IMG/VR virus record: IMGVR_UViG_3300048032_000919 | Coordinates: 1 to 40,896 of that record | Strand: one strand, 5' to 3' | Length of the DNA: 40,896 nt | Source: a virus | Shown here: positions 1-6,392 of the stretch, piece after piece | Layout: each line of letters begins with the position of its first letter | Position numbering within the stretch: the first letter of the stretch is position 1 | The notes under the pieces: model-generated | The model's input: only the letters and a program-made list of their open reading frames with translations | What the model was told of the DNA's origin: nothing | The model's database searches: none | Made by a program: the position numbers and the translations under genes

Positions 1-100
1 CAGGCTCTTCTTCTCTTTCTTGTGGAGGTTTGAAGTCATGCCACAAAATTGCGAGCAAATGATCTCTTTGTTTTTCTAATAAAGAATAGTCGATGTTCAT
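1..100 (-). CDS. Partial hypothetical protein (N-terminus only)
   Basis: Only the first 33 codons are in the window; the gene runs off the left edge. The protein begins MNIDYSLLEKQRDHLLAILW and becomes rich in Pro and Glu. Its ATG overlaps a TGA in an ATGA junction with the extended reading frame of the gene upstream, which supports this start. No family is recognisable from the fragment. Confidence 0.6.
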   Translation of the reverse strand, partial: MNIDYSLLEKQRDHLLAILWHDFKPPQEREEEP

Positions 101-162
101 CGTATTTGTTGTTCCATTTCCATGATTTGGTCTTGGGTGAGTTCTCCTTTGATTTTACTTCC

Positions 163-513
163 CTAATATAATGGCTCGTCATCATTTAAATCACAAGCAA
201 TTTCTATATTTGTAACATTGTGCCATGCTTCATCTGCATAGGTACTACCATCTTTATTCAAGCTTGGTCTTTTAAATCTTTTATTGCAATTATTTTTAAT
301 GTGCCTATCAATAATTTCAATGTCATCAGCAATACAAGACAAGCGATGTCTAAGCTCAAGATTTTCTTTCATTAATCTTTCAATGTTTTGCTTATTGATT
401 TCGCTCTCTACTTCTGTGAGATAAGTCAAAGCCTCAGCCTTTTGTTTTTCTGCAAGAGTAAGATTTACAGATTCTTCGTAAGTTGGATAATCGTCTCCTA
501 TAATTTTTTTCAT
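163..513 (-). CDS. Hypothetical charged protein, possible amber-readthrough extension
   Basis: A 116-residue hydrophilic protein with a helical, coiled-coil-like middle (about residues 20-70) and no recognised domain. I take the second ATG at 513 rather than 519, because a TTGACA-N17-TAAGGT promoter ends exactly 6 bases before it, the spacing repeated at other genes here. The gene stops at TAG (163-165), but the same frame stays open for 21 more codons to a TGA at 97-99 that overlaps the next gene's ATG. The amber codon may therefore be leaky or recent. Confidence 0.65.
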   Translation of the reverse strand: MKKIIGDDYPTYEESVNLTLAEKQKAEALTYLTEVESEINKQNIERLMKENLELRHRLSCIADDIEIIDRHIKNNCNKRFKRPSLNKDGSTYADEAWHNVTNIEIACDLNDDEPLY

Positions 514-519
514 GCTCAT

Positions 520-548
520 ACCTTATATCGTTTATTTATTATTGTCAA
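520..548 (-). promoter_or_regulatory. Sigma70-type leaderless promoter
   Basis: TTGACA (548-543), 17-base spacer, TAAGGT (525-520), then 6 bases to the ATG at 513. The predicted transcript would begin at or next to the start codon. Confidence 0.7.
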
Positions 549-552
549 GTAT

Positions 553-708
553 TTATTTTTCGGGCGGAAATCTTCCGTAGTTACCCATGCCATCGTAATC
601 CATAAAATCAGCATTAACTTCGCTCATTATTTTATCCATTTGCTTCTTGGATGAGCGAGCATTTTTCTTGCGATAAAAAAAACCAATTATTTTGCGAATT
701 ACTTTCAT
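553..708 (-). CDS. Small basic hypothetical protein, 51 aa
   Basis: The ATG overlaps the stop of the upstream gene (ATGA, 705-708), so the two are translationally coupled. The N-terminus MKVIRKIIGFFYRKK is a short amphipathic or membrane-touching basic helix; the rest is charged and ends GRFPPEK. The gene fills a gap that would otherwise look non-coding. Function unknown. Confidence 0.65.
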   Translation of the reverse strand: MKVIRKIIGFFYRKKNARSSKKQMDKIMSEVNADFMDYDGMGNYGRFPPEK

Positions 709-992
709 TTTAATTTATCTCCATGTTCATTTATTTCACCTCGAATAAAAGCGCCAAAATCGTCATTGTTTAAATGAGATGTATCCACGCCAACTGATCC
801 AAATCGTAAATTCATATTTAAAACATCTGATCTTTTATTCAATAAAGCATTTAACTCATCATTTAAATCAAATAATTTTTCAGCAATTTTTTTAGCAGGT
901 GGATATTCATAAATCTGACCTATTGTAGTGTTGAGGGAACTTTCTGCTTCATGTAATTCTCTTAGTTGCAATATTTCTGTATTTCTATTCAT
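705..992 (-). CDS. Hypothetical alpha-helical protein, 95 aa
   Basis: A mostly helical, Leu/Glu/Asn-rich protein with two probable coiled-coil stretches (about residues 5-30 and 35-60) and no family I recognise. The start is fixed by the promoter at 999-1027, which leaves exactly 6 bases between the -10 hexamer and the ATG. It overlaps the next gene by 4 bases, so both probably share one transcript. Confidence 0.7.
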   Translation of the reverse strand: MNRNTEILQLRELHEAESSLNTTIGQIYEYPPAKKIAEKLFDLNDELNALLNKRSDVLNMNLRFGSVGVDTSHLNNDDFGAFIRGEINEHGDKLK

Positions 993-998
993 ATCTTT

Positions 999-1027
999 AC
1001 CTTATAGGTCTTGGTTTAGTTTGTCAA
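999..1027 (-). promoter_or_regulatory. Sigma70-type leaderless promoter
   Basis: TTGACA (1027-1022), 17-base spacer, TAAGGT (1004-999), 6 bases, ATG at 992. It lies inside the 3' end of the upstream gene. Confidence 0.7.
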
Positions 1028-1211
1028 GCTCGGAATCTTCTTTTATCTCTTCGCAATAAGATAATTTCGCCTCTTCTTTCCATGCGGTACTAATCATGTG
1101 GTCTTCATCTAATTCACTAAAGACAATATCTTGGGCTTGTTCGGGAGATTCTGCTTCAACTTCATAGGTTCTATAAGTTGTTGCCATTAATTCTACTTCG
1201 TATGTTTTCAT
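1002..1211 (-). CDS. Small DpnD/PcfM-like protein
   Basis: A 69-residue acidic protein with the pattern TYEVEAESPEQAQDIV (about residues 14-30), resembling the short DpnD/PcfM-type module YxVxAxSxxEAxxxV common in phage and plasmid small proteins. The same pattern occurs in the gene at 5194-5400, so they may be paralogues. AGGA lies 7 bases before the ATG. Function unknown. Confidence 0.6.
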   Translation of the reverse strand: MKTYEVELMATTYRTYEVEAESPEQAQDIVFSELDEDHMISTAWKEEAKLSYCEEIKEDSELDKLNQDL

Positions 1212-1214
1212 TAT

Positions 1215-1499
1215 TTATTCCTCGTACATATAGATTGGGGTATACTCGCCAACATAGGCGCAACCAATGTTAAAATCAAAATATTCTACTGCCTCTTCAT
1301 GGGTCATGCTATCCATTAATCCCTCTATTATTTTATTATAAGAGTAGATCACTTTACCTTCTTGAGAGTAACCCAAGATTGCATGATCATGTCCATCAGC
1401 AAATAATGCTTCGGGGTAAGATTCAGCAATAGATTCTTTTAAATCTTTAATTCGAAACGCTTCTTGCGTTAATATTTCTTGTGATGTAATTTTGCTCAT
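1215..1499 (-). CDS. Hypothetical protein, 94 aa
   Basis: An acidic protein beginning MSKITSQEIL, with aromatic patches in the C-terminal half (EYFDFNIGCAYVGEYTPIYMYEE). No domain recognised. It heads a transcription unit: the promoter at 1506-1534 places its -10 exactly 6 bases before the ATG. It lies 3 bases from the next gene, so the two should be co-transcribed. Confidence 0.65.
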   Translation of the reverse strand: MSKITSQEILTQEAFRIKDLKESIAESYPEALFADGHDHAILGYSQEGKVIYSYNKIIEGLMDSMTHEEAVEYFDFNIGCAYVGEYTPIYMYEE

Positions 1500-1505
1500 A
1501 CCCTC

Positions 1506-1534
1506 AATCTAGTAAAAGTTCGGGGCATTGTCAA
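1506..1534 (-). promoter_or_regulatory. Sigma70-type leaderless promoter
   Basis: TTGACA (1534-1529), 17-base spacer, TAGATT (1511-1506), 6 bases, ATG at 1499. Confidence 0.7.
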
Positions 1535-1541
1535 CCCTTTT

Positions 1542-1766
1542 TTACGAAAAGTTTTTCAACATCCAATTTATATGGTCTTTTAAATCGTAAAAAAATCGCT
1601 CTTCGTTCTCTTCATCAACCCAAAAAGCTAACTGCAATGTAAGCAGGTACATTTTATCTCTTACTAGCTCTTTGTCTTCTTGCGTAAAAGATTCATTAGT
1701 AAGAACATCTTGTATCAGTATTTTATTTGCGCTTATTAGATTTTGAATTTTTTGATTTCTAGTCAT
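1542..1766 (-). CDS. Hypothetical helical protein, 74 aa
   Basis: Begins MTRNQKIQNLI and is predominantly helical with an aromatic C-terminus. A longer frame from 1799 exists, but the start at 1766 gives a compact 8-base overlap (ATGACTAG) with the upstream stop and has a purine-rich GGGGGTGG just before it. No family recognised. Confidence 0.65.
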   Translation of the reverse strand: MTRNQKIQNLISANKILIQDVLTNESFTQEDKELVRDKMYLLTLQLAFWVDEENEERFFYDLKDHINWMLKNFS

Positions 1767-1962
1767 GGCATCCACCCCCGCAACATTGATCTGATCCACC
1801 CATAACTGCGCACTCGACTATTTCCTGCATATATCTTTGTAATTCAGGCTCTAGCTTACTAGCAATCATTTCTTGCGCAGATTCTGATTGTAAATTTATT
1901 TGACAAGTACCTGTGTTTCCGCACGCAACTTCACTTAACACTTTTAATATTATTTCTTTCAT
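1759..1962 (-). CDS. Small cysteine-rich hypothetical protein, 67 aa
   Basis: Contains Cys-bearing patches ACGNTGTC near residues 14-21 and a tail CCGGGCHD, which could bind metal, although no known zinc-finger spacing is visible. AGGAAGAG upstream of the ATG is a good Shine-Dalgarno sequence. It follows the tiny membrane ORF at 1967-2071 and overlaps the next gene by 8 bases. Confidence 0.6.
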   Translation of the reverse strand: MKEIILKVLSEVACGNTGTCQINLQSESAQEMIASKLEPELQRYMQEIVECAVMGGSDQCCGGGCHD

Positions 1963-1966
1963 GTTT

Positions 1967-2071
1967 TTATTCTCTTCCTGTTAGTATATAGATTAATTGA
2001 AAGCACATTATCAGGCTAAACACTACAATGCAACCAAAAAATTCGTATATTAGCTTTAATTTATTTTTCAA
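1967..2071 (-). CDS. Tiny single-pass membrane protein (TTG start), 34 aa
   Basis: The frame encodes a basic head KNKLKL, a hydrophobic segment IVVFSLIMCFQLIYIL and a tail TGRE. The proposed TTG start overlaps the 3' end of the upstream gene, and the stop lies 4 bases from the next ATG, so it fits the overlapping operon. The non-ATG start is the weak point. One of seven comparable membrane microproteins in this window. Confidence 0.45.
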   Translation of the reverse strand: MKNKLKLIYEFFGCIVVFSLIMCFQLIYILTGRE

Positions 2072-2342
2072 TTTTTTTTCTGCACTCCCAATTTGATTTT
2101 GCCATTTCTCTTTGTCTTCTGAGTTCATTGCTTTGTTTTTGTAGAATAGCGATAGCTTTATCTTCGTTCATGTCAGCATAAAGAACTTTTTGAACACAAA
2201 CTTGCACTTCTCTTGCGGTAACCCGATAGGGAAAACTCCTATAAAGAAACTTATAAAACTTGCCACTTATTTTGCCGTGTTTTAATTTTTTATACAAGAA
2301 TCTTCTGTAATTGCAGTTTCTAGTATTATGTATTGGTTTCAC
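2061..2342 (-). CDS. Small basic hypothetical protein, 93 aa (GTG start)
   Basis: An Arg/Lys/Tyr-rich protein; the N-terminal 45 residues are strongly basic and the C-terminal half is helical with charged repeats. This suggests nucleic-acid binding, but no motif is recognised. The GTG start is supported because it forms a GTGA overlap with the stop of the gene at 2339-2515. Confidence 0.6.
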   Translation of the reverse strand: MKPIHNTRNCNYRRFLYKKLKHGKISGKFYKFLYRSFPYRVTAREVQVCVQKVLYADMNEDKAIAILQKQSNELRRQREMAKSNWECRKKIEK

Positions 2343-2515
2343 AATTTTATATATCTTTTATTTTCTCCATTTAATGTAAGTAACTTATTTAAATCATAAG
2401 CCTCATCTTTTGTCAAGAGAATTTTTTTATTTGTTGGTACTCTTTCGTGACCATGTGGGCGATTCCAATCAACTATAATATATTCTTTTTTTTCTTCTGT
2501 TGTTTTATTTGCCAT
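2339..2515 (-). CDS. Small hypothetical protein, 58 aa
   Basis: Reads MANKTTEEKK, then EYIIVDWNRPHGHERVP and a charged C-terminus ending RYIKL. Its ATG overlaps the 3' end of the upstream gene by 11 bases and its TGA overlaps the next GTG (GTGA). A TTGACA inside it (about 2415-2420) encodes part of LLTKDE and is probably not a promoter. No family recognised. Confidence 0.6.
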   Translation of the reverse strand: MANKTTEEKKEYIIVDWNRPHGHERVPTNKKILLTKDEAYDLNKLLTLNGENKRYIKL

Positions 2516-2747
2516 TTTCGCAATCTTTATGCCATTCCGCTACATATTTATTTGCGCCCCAAAATCCACACACGCAAGGTTTGTTATCTTTTTGATTTGC
2601 ACCATCTTCATAACCCTTGTCATAAGATTGATGTGAATTTTTTGATAATATTTTTTCAAACTTTTTAGCGAGATATTCTTGTGCATCCGCCCATCCTTTA
2701 TCGTAACCTCTACGATAATTAATCTCTTCTGTCATTTGTTCGTTCAT
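2505..2747 (-). CDS. Hypothetical protein with GYDKGW/GYEDG repeats
   Basis: An 80-residue protein with two copies of a GYxxG motif (RRGYDKGWADA near 12-22 and YDKGYEDGA near 42-50), then CVCGFWG and a His/Cys tail. Similar GxxxG-type phrases occur at 10139-10396 and 18273-18704. The Cys/His content could bind metal. Function unknown. Confidence 0.6.
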   Translation of the reverse strand: MNEQMTEEINYRRGYDKGWADAQEYLAKKFEKILSKNSHQSYDKGYEDGANQKDNKPCVCGFWGANKYVAEWHKDCENGK

Positions 2748-2931
2748 GTAATTTCCTTTTCTTTACTATCTTCCATATTTTTCCATCTTTGTCAAGATCA
2801 GAACTCAAAATCATCACCAAACTATAAACAGGATAAAGAAACCCCGATAAACATTTAAAGAATCTATAATAAAATAACTTACTTATGCAGTCACCAATAA
2901 AATATAATATTTTACTTAGAATCAGTTTCAT
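2719..2931 (-). CDS. Small membrane-associated hypothetical protein, 70 aa
   Basis: The N-terminal 45 residues are hydrophobic and aromatic (LILSKILYFIGDCISKLFYYRF, then FLYPVYSLVMIL), enough for one or two membrane helices; the tail is basic (VKKRKLHERTNDRRD). It overlaps its upstream neighbour by 20 bases and its downstream neighbour by 29. No family recognised. Confidence 0.55.
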   Translation of the reverse strand: MKLILSKILYFIGDCISKLFYYRFFKCLSGFLYPVYSLVMILSSDLDKDGKIWKIVKKRKLHERTNDRRD

Positions 2932-3202
2932 CTAACTTTGTCTTGATTGCTTCCTCGCAAAGTTCATTAAATGTGATTCCTTTTTCGTGTGCAAACTTCA
3001 TGTATTTGAGTAATTCTTCGTCATCAAATTCAAGTTCAACACTTTCATATTTGACTTTACGAATTAAAACTGAACCATTTCTGTCTTCAAATTTTAGATC
3101 ATCTCCTTCTTTCCACCCTAATCTTTCAAGCATTTCATCGGGTATCGTAAAAAACAAATCTCCCTCGGTAGTTTCTTTTAATATTATTTCTTTTTCAATC
3201 AT
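2912..3202 (-). CDS. SpoVT/AbrB-like (MazE-fold) DNA-binding protein
   Basis: From MIEKEIILKE the protein has the swapped-hairpin pattern of AbrB/MazE proteins: GDLFFTIPDEMLERLGWKEGDDLKFEDRN (about 13-41), then a strand VLIRK. The C-terminal 50 residues are acidic and helical and may bind a partner, as in antitoxins. No toxin gene is obvious beside it, so a phage transcription regulator is equally possible. Start at 3202 is preferred over 3247 because it gives an 8-base overlap with the tiny ORF upstream. Confidence 0.7.
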   Translation of the reverse strand: MIEKEIILKETTEGDLFFTIPDEMLERLGWKEGDDLKFEDRNGSVLIRKVKYESVELEFDDEELLKYMKFAHEKGITFNELCEEAIKTKLDETDSK

Positions 3203-3275
3203 TGTTATTCCATAAGTTATTAATTGAGATACATAATAGCACAACACCTACAACTATGGCAAGCAAAAAATCCAT
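3195..3275 (-). CDS. Tiny single-pass membrane protein, 26 aa
   Basis: Reads MDFLLAIVVGVVLLCISINN and ends LWNNND: one clear hydrophobic helix with a short polar tail. AGGGTATAATG gives a ribosome site and a TAATG overlap with the upstream stop; its own end overlaps the AbrB-like gene's ATG by 8 bases. Both junctions support a real coupled gene despite its size. Confidence 0.55.
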   Translation of the reverse strand: MDFLLAIVVGVVLLCISINNLWNNND

Positions 3276-3475
3276 TATACCCTGACTTTTACTTTGATAG
3301 AGTTAATTATAGATGTCACTCCTGCTTCGTTGCGAGTGTGTAATTGCTCGCCATTAACAAAAGTAATCTTCCACCATTTCTCCCCCTTCATTGGGTCAGT
3401 TCGTTCTTTAACATATACCACATTTTTGGGGTTAATGTGATAACTCTCATTGTTTGCATCTTCTATTTGTATCAT
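3275..3475 (-). CDS. Hypothetical protein, 66 aa
   Basis: A compact beta-rich protein (MIQIEDANNESYHINPKNVV, then KWWKITFVNGEQLHTRNEAG) with the look of a small SH3-like or LytTR-like strand meander. No specific family is supported. It overlaps the upstream lipoprotein gene by 4 bases and the next ORF through TAATG. Confidence 0.6.
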   Translation of the reverse strand: MIQIEDANNESYHINPKNVVYVKERTDPMKGEKWWKITFVNGEQLHTRNEAGVTSIINSIKVKVRV

Positions 3476-3735
3476 TTTAAAATTACTAAATTATTTTCTT
3501 GTTCAGTAGTTTGTATGTACATATCTGAATGAAATGGTTTGTAGTATTCATAGTATTCATGAGCATCTTTTAGCGAAGAAGTGCTGTACAATGGCTCTCT
3601 TGGATCATGCTCTAAATATATATGGTACATAGATGCCTTAGAACTGCAAGAAAAAAAGAAAATTAAAATCGCGCAAACTAATAAAAATAATAAAAATCGG
3701 TCTATCATTTTATCTAAGAATCTAAAATTTTTCAT
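3472..3735 (-). CDS. Small lipoprotein
   Basis: The N-terminus has a charged head (MKNFRFLDKMIDR), a hydrophobic core FLLFLLVCAILIFFF and a lipobox-like SCSS, so a lipid-modified Cys near residue 30 is predicted. The mature part is short, Tyr/His-rich and unrecognised. An ATGA overlap links it to the next gene. Confidence 0.6.
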   Translation of the reverse strand: MKNFRFLDKMIDRFLLFLLVCAILIFFFSCSSKASMYHIYLEHDPREPLYSTSSLKDAHEYYEYYKPFHSDMYIQTTEQENNLVILK

Positions 3736-3737
3736 AA

Positions 3738-4019
3738 TTAAAAAACATAATCGTTGTCTTCATCATCTTGTTTGAATAAATTATTTTGCCACTCTTCAAC
3801 TTCTTTTTTTGTATGACCTTGCATATTATCATTTCTTTCTTCTTCTGTGAACCATGTATATTCCGTATTAAACGCATCATCCACATTGCTAGGATGAAAT
3901 CCTGCACACACAAGTAAACCTTTGAACATTTCTACTGCTTCATCTATGCTTACGGAGTCAAATCCGTATTCATCTTCAACACTAAATACTTTGTTATTTG
4001 TTGTAATTGATATTTTCAT
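3738..4019 (-). CDS. Acidic hypothetical protein, 93 aa
   Basis: I start it at MKISITTNNKVF (4019), 2 bases after the upstream stop. The longer frame to 4088 would overlap the neighbour heavily. The protein is Asp/Glu-rich (NVDDAFNTEYTWFTEEERND, tail DDEDNDYVF). Such acidic small proteins are common in phage early regions. Function unknown. Confidence 0.6.
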   Translation of the reverse strand: MKISITTNNKVFSVEDEYGFDSVSIDEAVEMFKGLLVCAGFHPSNVDDAFNTEYTWFTEEERNDNMQGHTKKEVEEWQNNLFKQDDEDNDYVF

Positions 4020-4021
4020 GA

Positions 4022-4300
4022 TTAGTTCCATTCCATATCTATGTTGTAGCCAACCGCCCTTCTTTTGTTCCAACCTTTCGATGGACAAGTTACTTCAATG
4101 CAAATATCCCTACCTAAATGATCACCATCTATAATTGGCGCACCTTCTTTATCCATTTCTTCTACCCAATCAATATTCATATCATCTTCTTGCCAAAGAT
4201 CATCTTCGGACATATCATCTAACCACATAATTGGTGCAGACCAATCATCTGTATCATCTTCTTGTCTAATTGTTAACCAACTATCTACTTTCATTTCCAA
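4022..4300 (-). CDS. Highly acidic hypothetical protein, 92 aa
   Basis: Asp/Glu/Trp-rich, with stretches such as QEDDTDDWSAPIMWLDDMSE and DLWQEDDMNIDWVEEMDKEG. The composition recalls DNA-mimic or inhibitor proteins, but that is only a resemblance. It overlaps the upstream gene by 10 bases. Confidence 0.6.
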   Translation of the reverse strand: MEMKVDSWLTIRQEDDTDDWSAPIMWLDDMSEDDLWQEDDMNIDWVEEMDKEGAPIIDGDHLGRDICIEVTCPSKGWNKRRAVGYNIDMEWN

Positions 4301-4473
4301 TCCTTCTCTAATATATATTGTTTGTTTGCTCGATTCATTTTAAAAGCTAAATTTTTAGTTTGTGCTTCTTTATCTGTCAAATACGCAGATTGAATTTTAG
4401 CATAACTAGGCTTTAAGTTTTTGTCAAGTAAAATATAATTTTGTAATTTTTGATTATTTATTTCAATATTCAT
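4291..4473 (-). CDS. Small basic hypothetical protein, 60 aa
   Basis: Reads MNIEINNQKLQNYILLDKNL followed by a Lys/Asn/Ala-rich helical part. No domain recognised. It seems to be the first gene of the minus-strand unit running to 3738, but no clear -35/-10 pair lies upstream. Confidence 0.5.
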   Translation of the reverse strand: MNIEINNQKLQNYILLDKNLKPSYAKIQSAYLTDKEAQTKNLAFKMNRANKQYILEKDWK

Positions 4474-4517
4474 TTTATTATGATCTAGTTGTATTATTGA
4501 TTCGTTATTTGTTTGCT

Positions 4518-4619
4518 ATGTTAAATGATTATCAATGTTTTAAAATTTTAAAATTAATGCTTGGGGTTATCGTTACCGCTATAACAACAGGGATGAATTA
4601 CATACATTGGTTTATGTGA
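4518..4619 (+). CDS. Possible tiny membrane protein on plus strand, 33 aa
   Basis: The frame MLNDYQCFKILKLMLGVIVT continues with AITTGMNYIHWFM and holds one hydrophobic helix. It lies in the otherwise empty 4474-4597 gap and overlaps the 3' end of the convergent gene by 22 bases. No ribosome site or strong promoter supports it, so it may be a chance ORF. Confidence 0.25.
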   Translation: MLNDYQCFKILKLMLGVIVTAITTGMNYIHWFM

Positions 4620-5194
4620 TTATTTCCCATTAATCCTTTTATTTGATTAATGGCATTTTTCCAATAAAAACTTTTCATGTCATCAGTTTGACCATGTTGT
4701 TCTGCTTTAACCATGCTCATACCATAATCATGCCATATCTCGCATATCTTGTCAATGTTTTTATCATCGGGTTTTACATTGTAATGATTCCAACATTTTT
4801 CTCCATCAGTAGTTTCTGTCTCTATCCATTCAGCAGGAAAACCTTCGGAAAAATACATCAAGCAATTATCTACCGCAAACTTTCTAGCAAGAGAAACAAA
4901 ACTATCTTCTCTTTCATGTGACTCATATAAATCGGCATCTTCATACCAAGATTCGTAGACACTAATTTCAAATTTAAAACTATCTTTTATGGCAACACTT
5001 TCTTGCTCCCATTTTTGGCGATTATCGTCACCATGTTCTAATATGTCAACGCTATGATCTTTGCCGTACCATTTCATGTGCCTAGTAACAAGACTTGCAT
5101 ATACGATGCTTTGAAACTCTCTTAGAAGTTCTGCGTTTGACTTTTCAGTCATTGATGTTCTTCTAAAACTTACTGACAATCCTTCTCCGCTCAT
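4598..5194 (-). CDS. Hypothetical protein, 198 aa
   Basis: A soluble acidic protein rich in Trp and Tyr (HMKWYGKDHSVDILEHGDDN, SVYESWYEDADLYESHERED), with no motif I can assign. The start forms a TAATG junction with the upstream stop. A second Met at residue 15 (MTEKSNAELL) is a possible alternative. It is the largest orphan of the first 6 kb. Confidence 0.65.
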   Translation of the reverse strand: MSGEGLSVSFRRTSMTEKSNAELLREFQSIVYASLVTRHMKWYGKDHSVDILEHGDDNRQKWEQESVAIKDSFKFEISVYESWYEDADLYESHEREDSFVSLARKFAVDNCLMYFSEGFPAEWIETETTDGEKCWNHYNVKPDDKNIDKICEIWHDYGMSMVKAEQHGQTDDMKSFYWKNAINQIKGLMGNNHINQCM

Positions 5195-5400
5195 TATTCA
5201 CTCCCCCATGTTTCTTCAAGAATAGCATTTTGGTAATCCTTGCGAGTTATGTCGCAAAGTTCGCCCTCAATATCCATGCCCCCTTCTTCTTCTAGTAATT
5301 CTCTAGCCTCTTCCTCGCTATCAGCATCTACTTCGTAGACATAAGTAGCAGGAACGCTAAACAGGTAAGTATTCTTTTTCTTTGGATTGTATTTGCTCAT
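5194..5400 (-). CDS. Small DpnD/PcfM-like protein
   Basis: A 68-residue protein with TYVYEVDADSEEEARELLEE (about 19-38), the same YEVxAxSxEEA pattern as 1002-1211. The start is fixed by a promoter whose -10 ends exactly 6 bases upstream. The gene leads a two-gene unit with 4598-5194. Function unknown. Confidence 0.65.
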   Translation of the reverse strand: MSKYNPKKKNTYLFSVPATYVYEVDADSEEEARELLEEEGGMDIEGELCDITRKDYQNAILEETWGSE

Positions 5401-5406
5401 AATGAA

Positions 5407-5435
5407 ACACTAGCTGAAAGTAGCATTGCCGTCAA
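5407..5435 (-). promoter_or_regulatory. Sigma70-type leaderless promoter
   Basis: TTGACG (5435-5430), 17-base spacer, TAGTGT (5412-5407), 6 bases, ATG at 5400. Its -35 overlaps the stop codon of the tiny ORF upstream. Confidence 0.65.
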
Positions 5436-5503
5436 GAAAAAAATAACCAAAAGCTCAATGACAAGATAATCATTATAAGTAAAAAAGCCAACCAATCGTT
5501 CAC
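5432..5503 (-). CDS. Tiny single-pass membrane protein (GTG start), 23 aa
   Basis: Reads (M)NDWLAFLLIMIILSLSFWL ending FFS, almost entirely one membrane helix. The GTG overlaps the upstream lipoprotein's TGA in a GTGA junction, the same arrangement seen at 2339-2342. Its stop falls inside the -35 box of the next promoter. Confidence 0.5.
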   Translation of the reverse strand: MNDWLAFLLIMIILSLSFWLFFS

Positions 5504-5760
5504 TTGTCCAAGACAAAAGTCGTTTCAGTTTTTCTAGCATTAATTTGATGTAAGTAATCAACATATCTCATATTGAGCGCCTTTGCTTGCGCTCTTAGGG
5601 TTTCTTCATTGTTAACAGAAAACTCTTTCGGGCAATCCATCCCCTCAAAGTATGGGTAATTATGTAATGTAGACGCTTGCTGATTTTGCGCGCAACTCAT
5701 TAAAACCAATAGCCAAATTACTAAAGTTGTAATCAATAAATATTTAATAAAAAAGTTCAT
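5500..5760 (-). CDS. Small lipoprotein
   Basis: Signal peptide MNFFIKYLLITTLVIWLLVL followed by MSCAQ, a lipobox with Cys at about residue 23. The mature 63 residues are polar, without a recognised domain. The localisation implies an envelope role, for example superinfection exclusion or lysis control, but this is inference only. Confidence 0.65.
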   Translation of the reverse strand: MNFFIKYLLITTLVIWLLVLMSCAQNQQASTLHNYPYFEGMDCPKEFSVNNEETLRAQAKALNMRYVDYLHQINARKTETTFVLDK

Positions 5761-5765
5761 GTAAA

Positions 5766-6101
5766 TTAATCTCCATATTTGATTTTCCCATCCTTGTAAT
5801 AAAATAAATACTTTTCTACATCAGTATTGATTCGATGATGCCCCCCGCTTTCTTCAGGAGGATCGACTGCATAAACAGAGCAATGCCATTCGTATCCATC
5901 GAAGTCATCATATTCAGTGCCAAAATTTGACTCATGAATATTGTAATCAACAAAAACACCATCATCTACTTCGAATGAATTCCAATAGTCAAAGTTGTCT
6001 CCATCAGTTTCAAGTTCGGGGTTGAGTTCGACTTTTTTGATATGGGTTAATGCTAGATCAATAATCTTTAATTCTACTTCTTTATCTAGTTCTAATAACA
6101 T
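5766..6101 (-). CDS. Acidic hypothetical protein, 111 aa
   Basis: An Asp/Glu/Tyr-rich soluble protein (FVDYNIHESNFGTEYDDFDG, then YEWHCSVYAVDPPEESGGHH). A good AGGAG site precedes the ATG by about 13 bases across the upstream stop. No family recognised. Confidence 0.6.
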   Translation of the reverse strand: MLLELDKEVELKIIDLALTHIKKVELNPELETDGDNFDYWNSFEVDDGVFVDYNIHESNFGTEYDDFDGYEWHCSVYAVDPPEESGGHHRINTDVEKYLFYYKDGKIKYGD

Positions 6102-6105
6102 TATT

Positions 6106-6333
6106 TTATTTCTCCTTGTTTGATATGATTCCTTTTTTAACTAAACACTCAAATATATTCCACATTTTTTGATAGCGAGTTTCGTGCATTTGCTTCATCC
6201 CGATCAACATATTCAATAATTGATCTTCAGTATGCTTGACAGGAGAGTCTCCAATGGCATATATGATTGTTTCTATATCTTGACCTACTTGATGAAGGTC
6301 ACTCATTGCATCTTCTAATTCAAATCTATTCAT
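6106..6333 (-). CDS. Hypothetical helical protein, 75 aa
   Basis: A helical protein (DAMSDLHQVGQDIETIIYAI, LLNMLIGMKQMHETRYQKMW) of unknown function. It heads a unit with 5766-6101 and the lipoprotein. Its promoter is a near copy of the one inside the macro-domain gene. Confidence 0.65.
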   Translation of the reverse strand: MNRFELEDAMSDLHQVGQDIETIIYAIGDSPVKHTEDQLLNMLIGMKQMHETRYQKMWNIFECLVKKGIISNKEK

Positions 6334-6339
6334 GGTATC

Positions 6340-6369
6340 TAACTATATAGGTTTTTTATTTTGTGTCAA
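6340..6369 (-). promoter_or_regulatory. Sigma70-type leaderless promoter, copy A of a pair
   Basis: TTGACA (6369-6364), 18-base spacer, TAGTTA (6345-6340), 6 bases, ATG at 6333. The stretch AACCTATATAGTTAGATAC is repeated exactly at 7482-7500. Confidence 0.65.
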
Positions 6370-6392
6370 GAATTTTATTTGCCATTGAAATC

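Noticed and set aside
163-165. Genome-wide TAG recoding
   Set aside because: Several other genes (1759-1962, 32417-32989, 40015-40101) end at TAG in sensible positions, so TAG is normally a stop here; only a local readthrough idea is kept.
2415-2420. TTGACA with 17-base spacing to TTTAAA upstream of the 2342 start
   Set aside because: It falls inside the 58-aa gene (encoding part of LLTKDE), the -10 is weak and the downstream gene is coupled by GTGA, so no promoter is needed.
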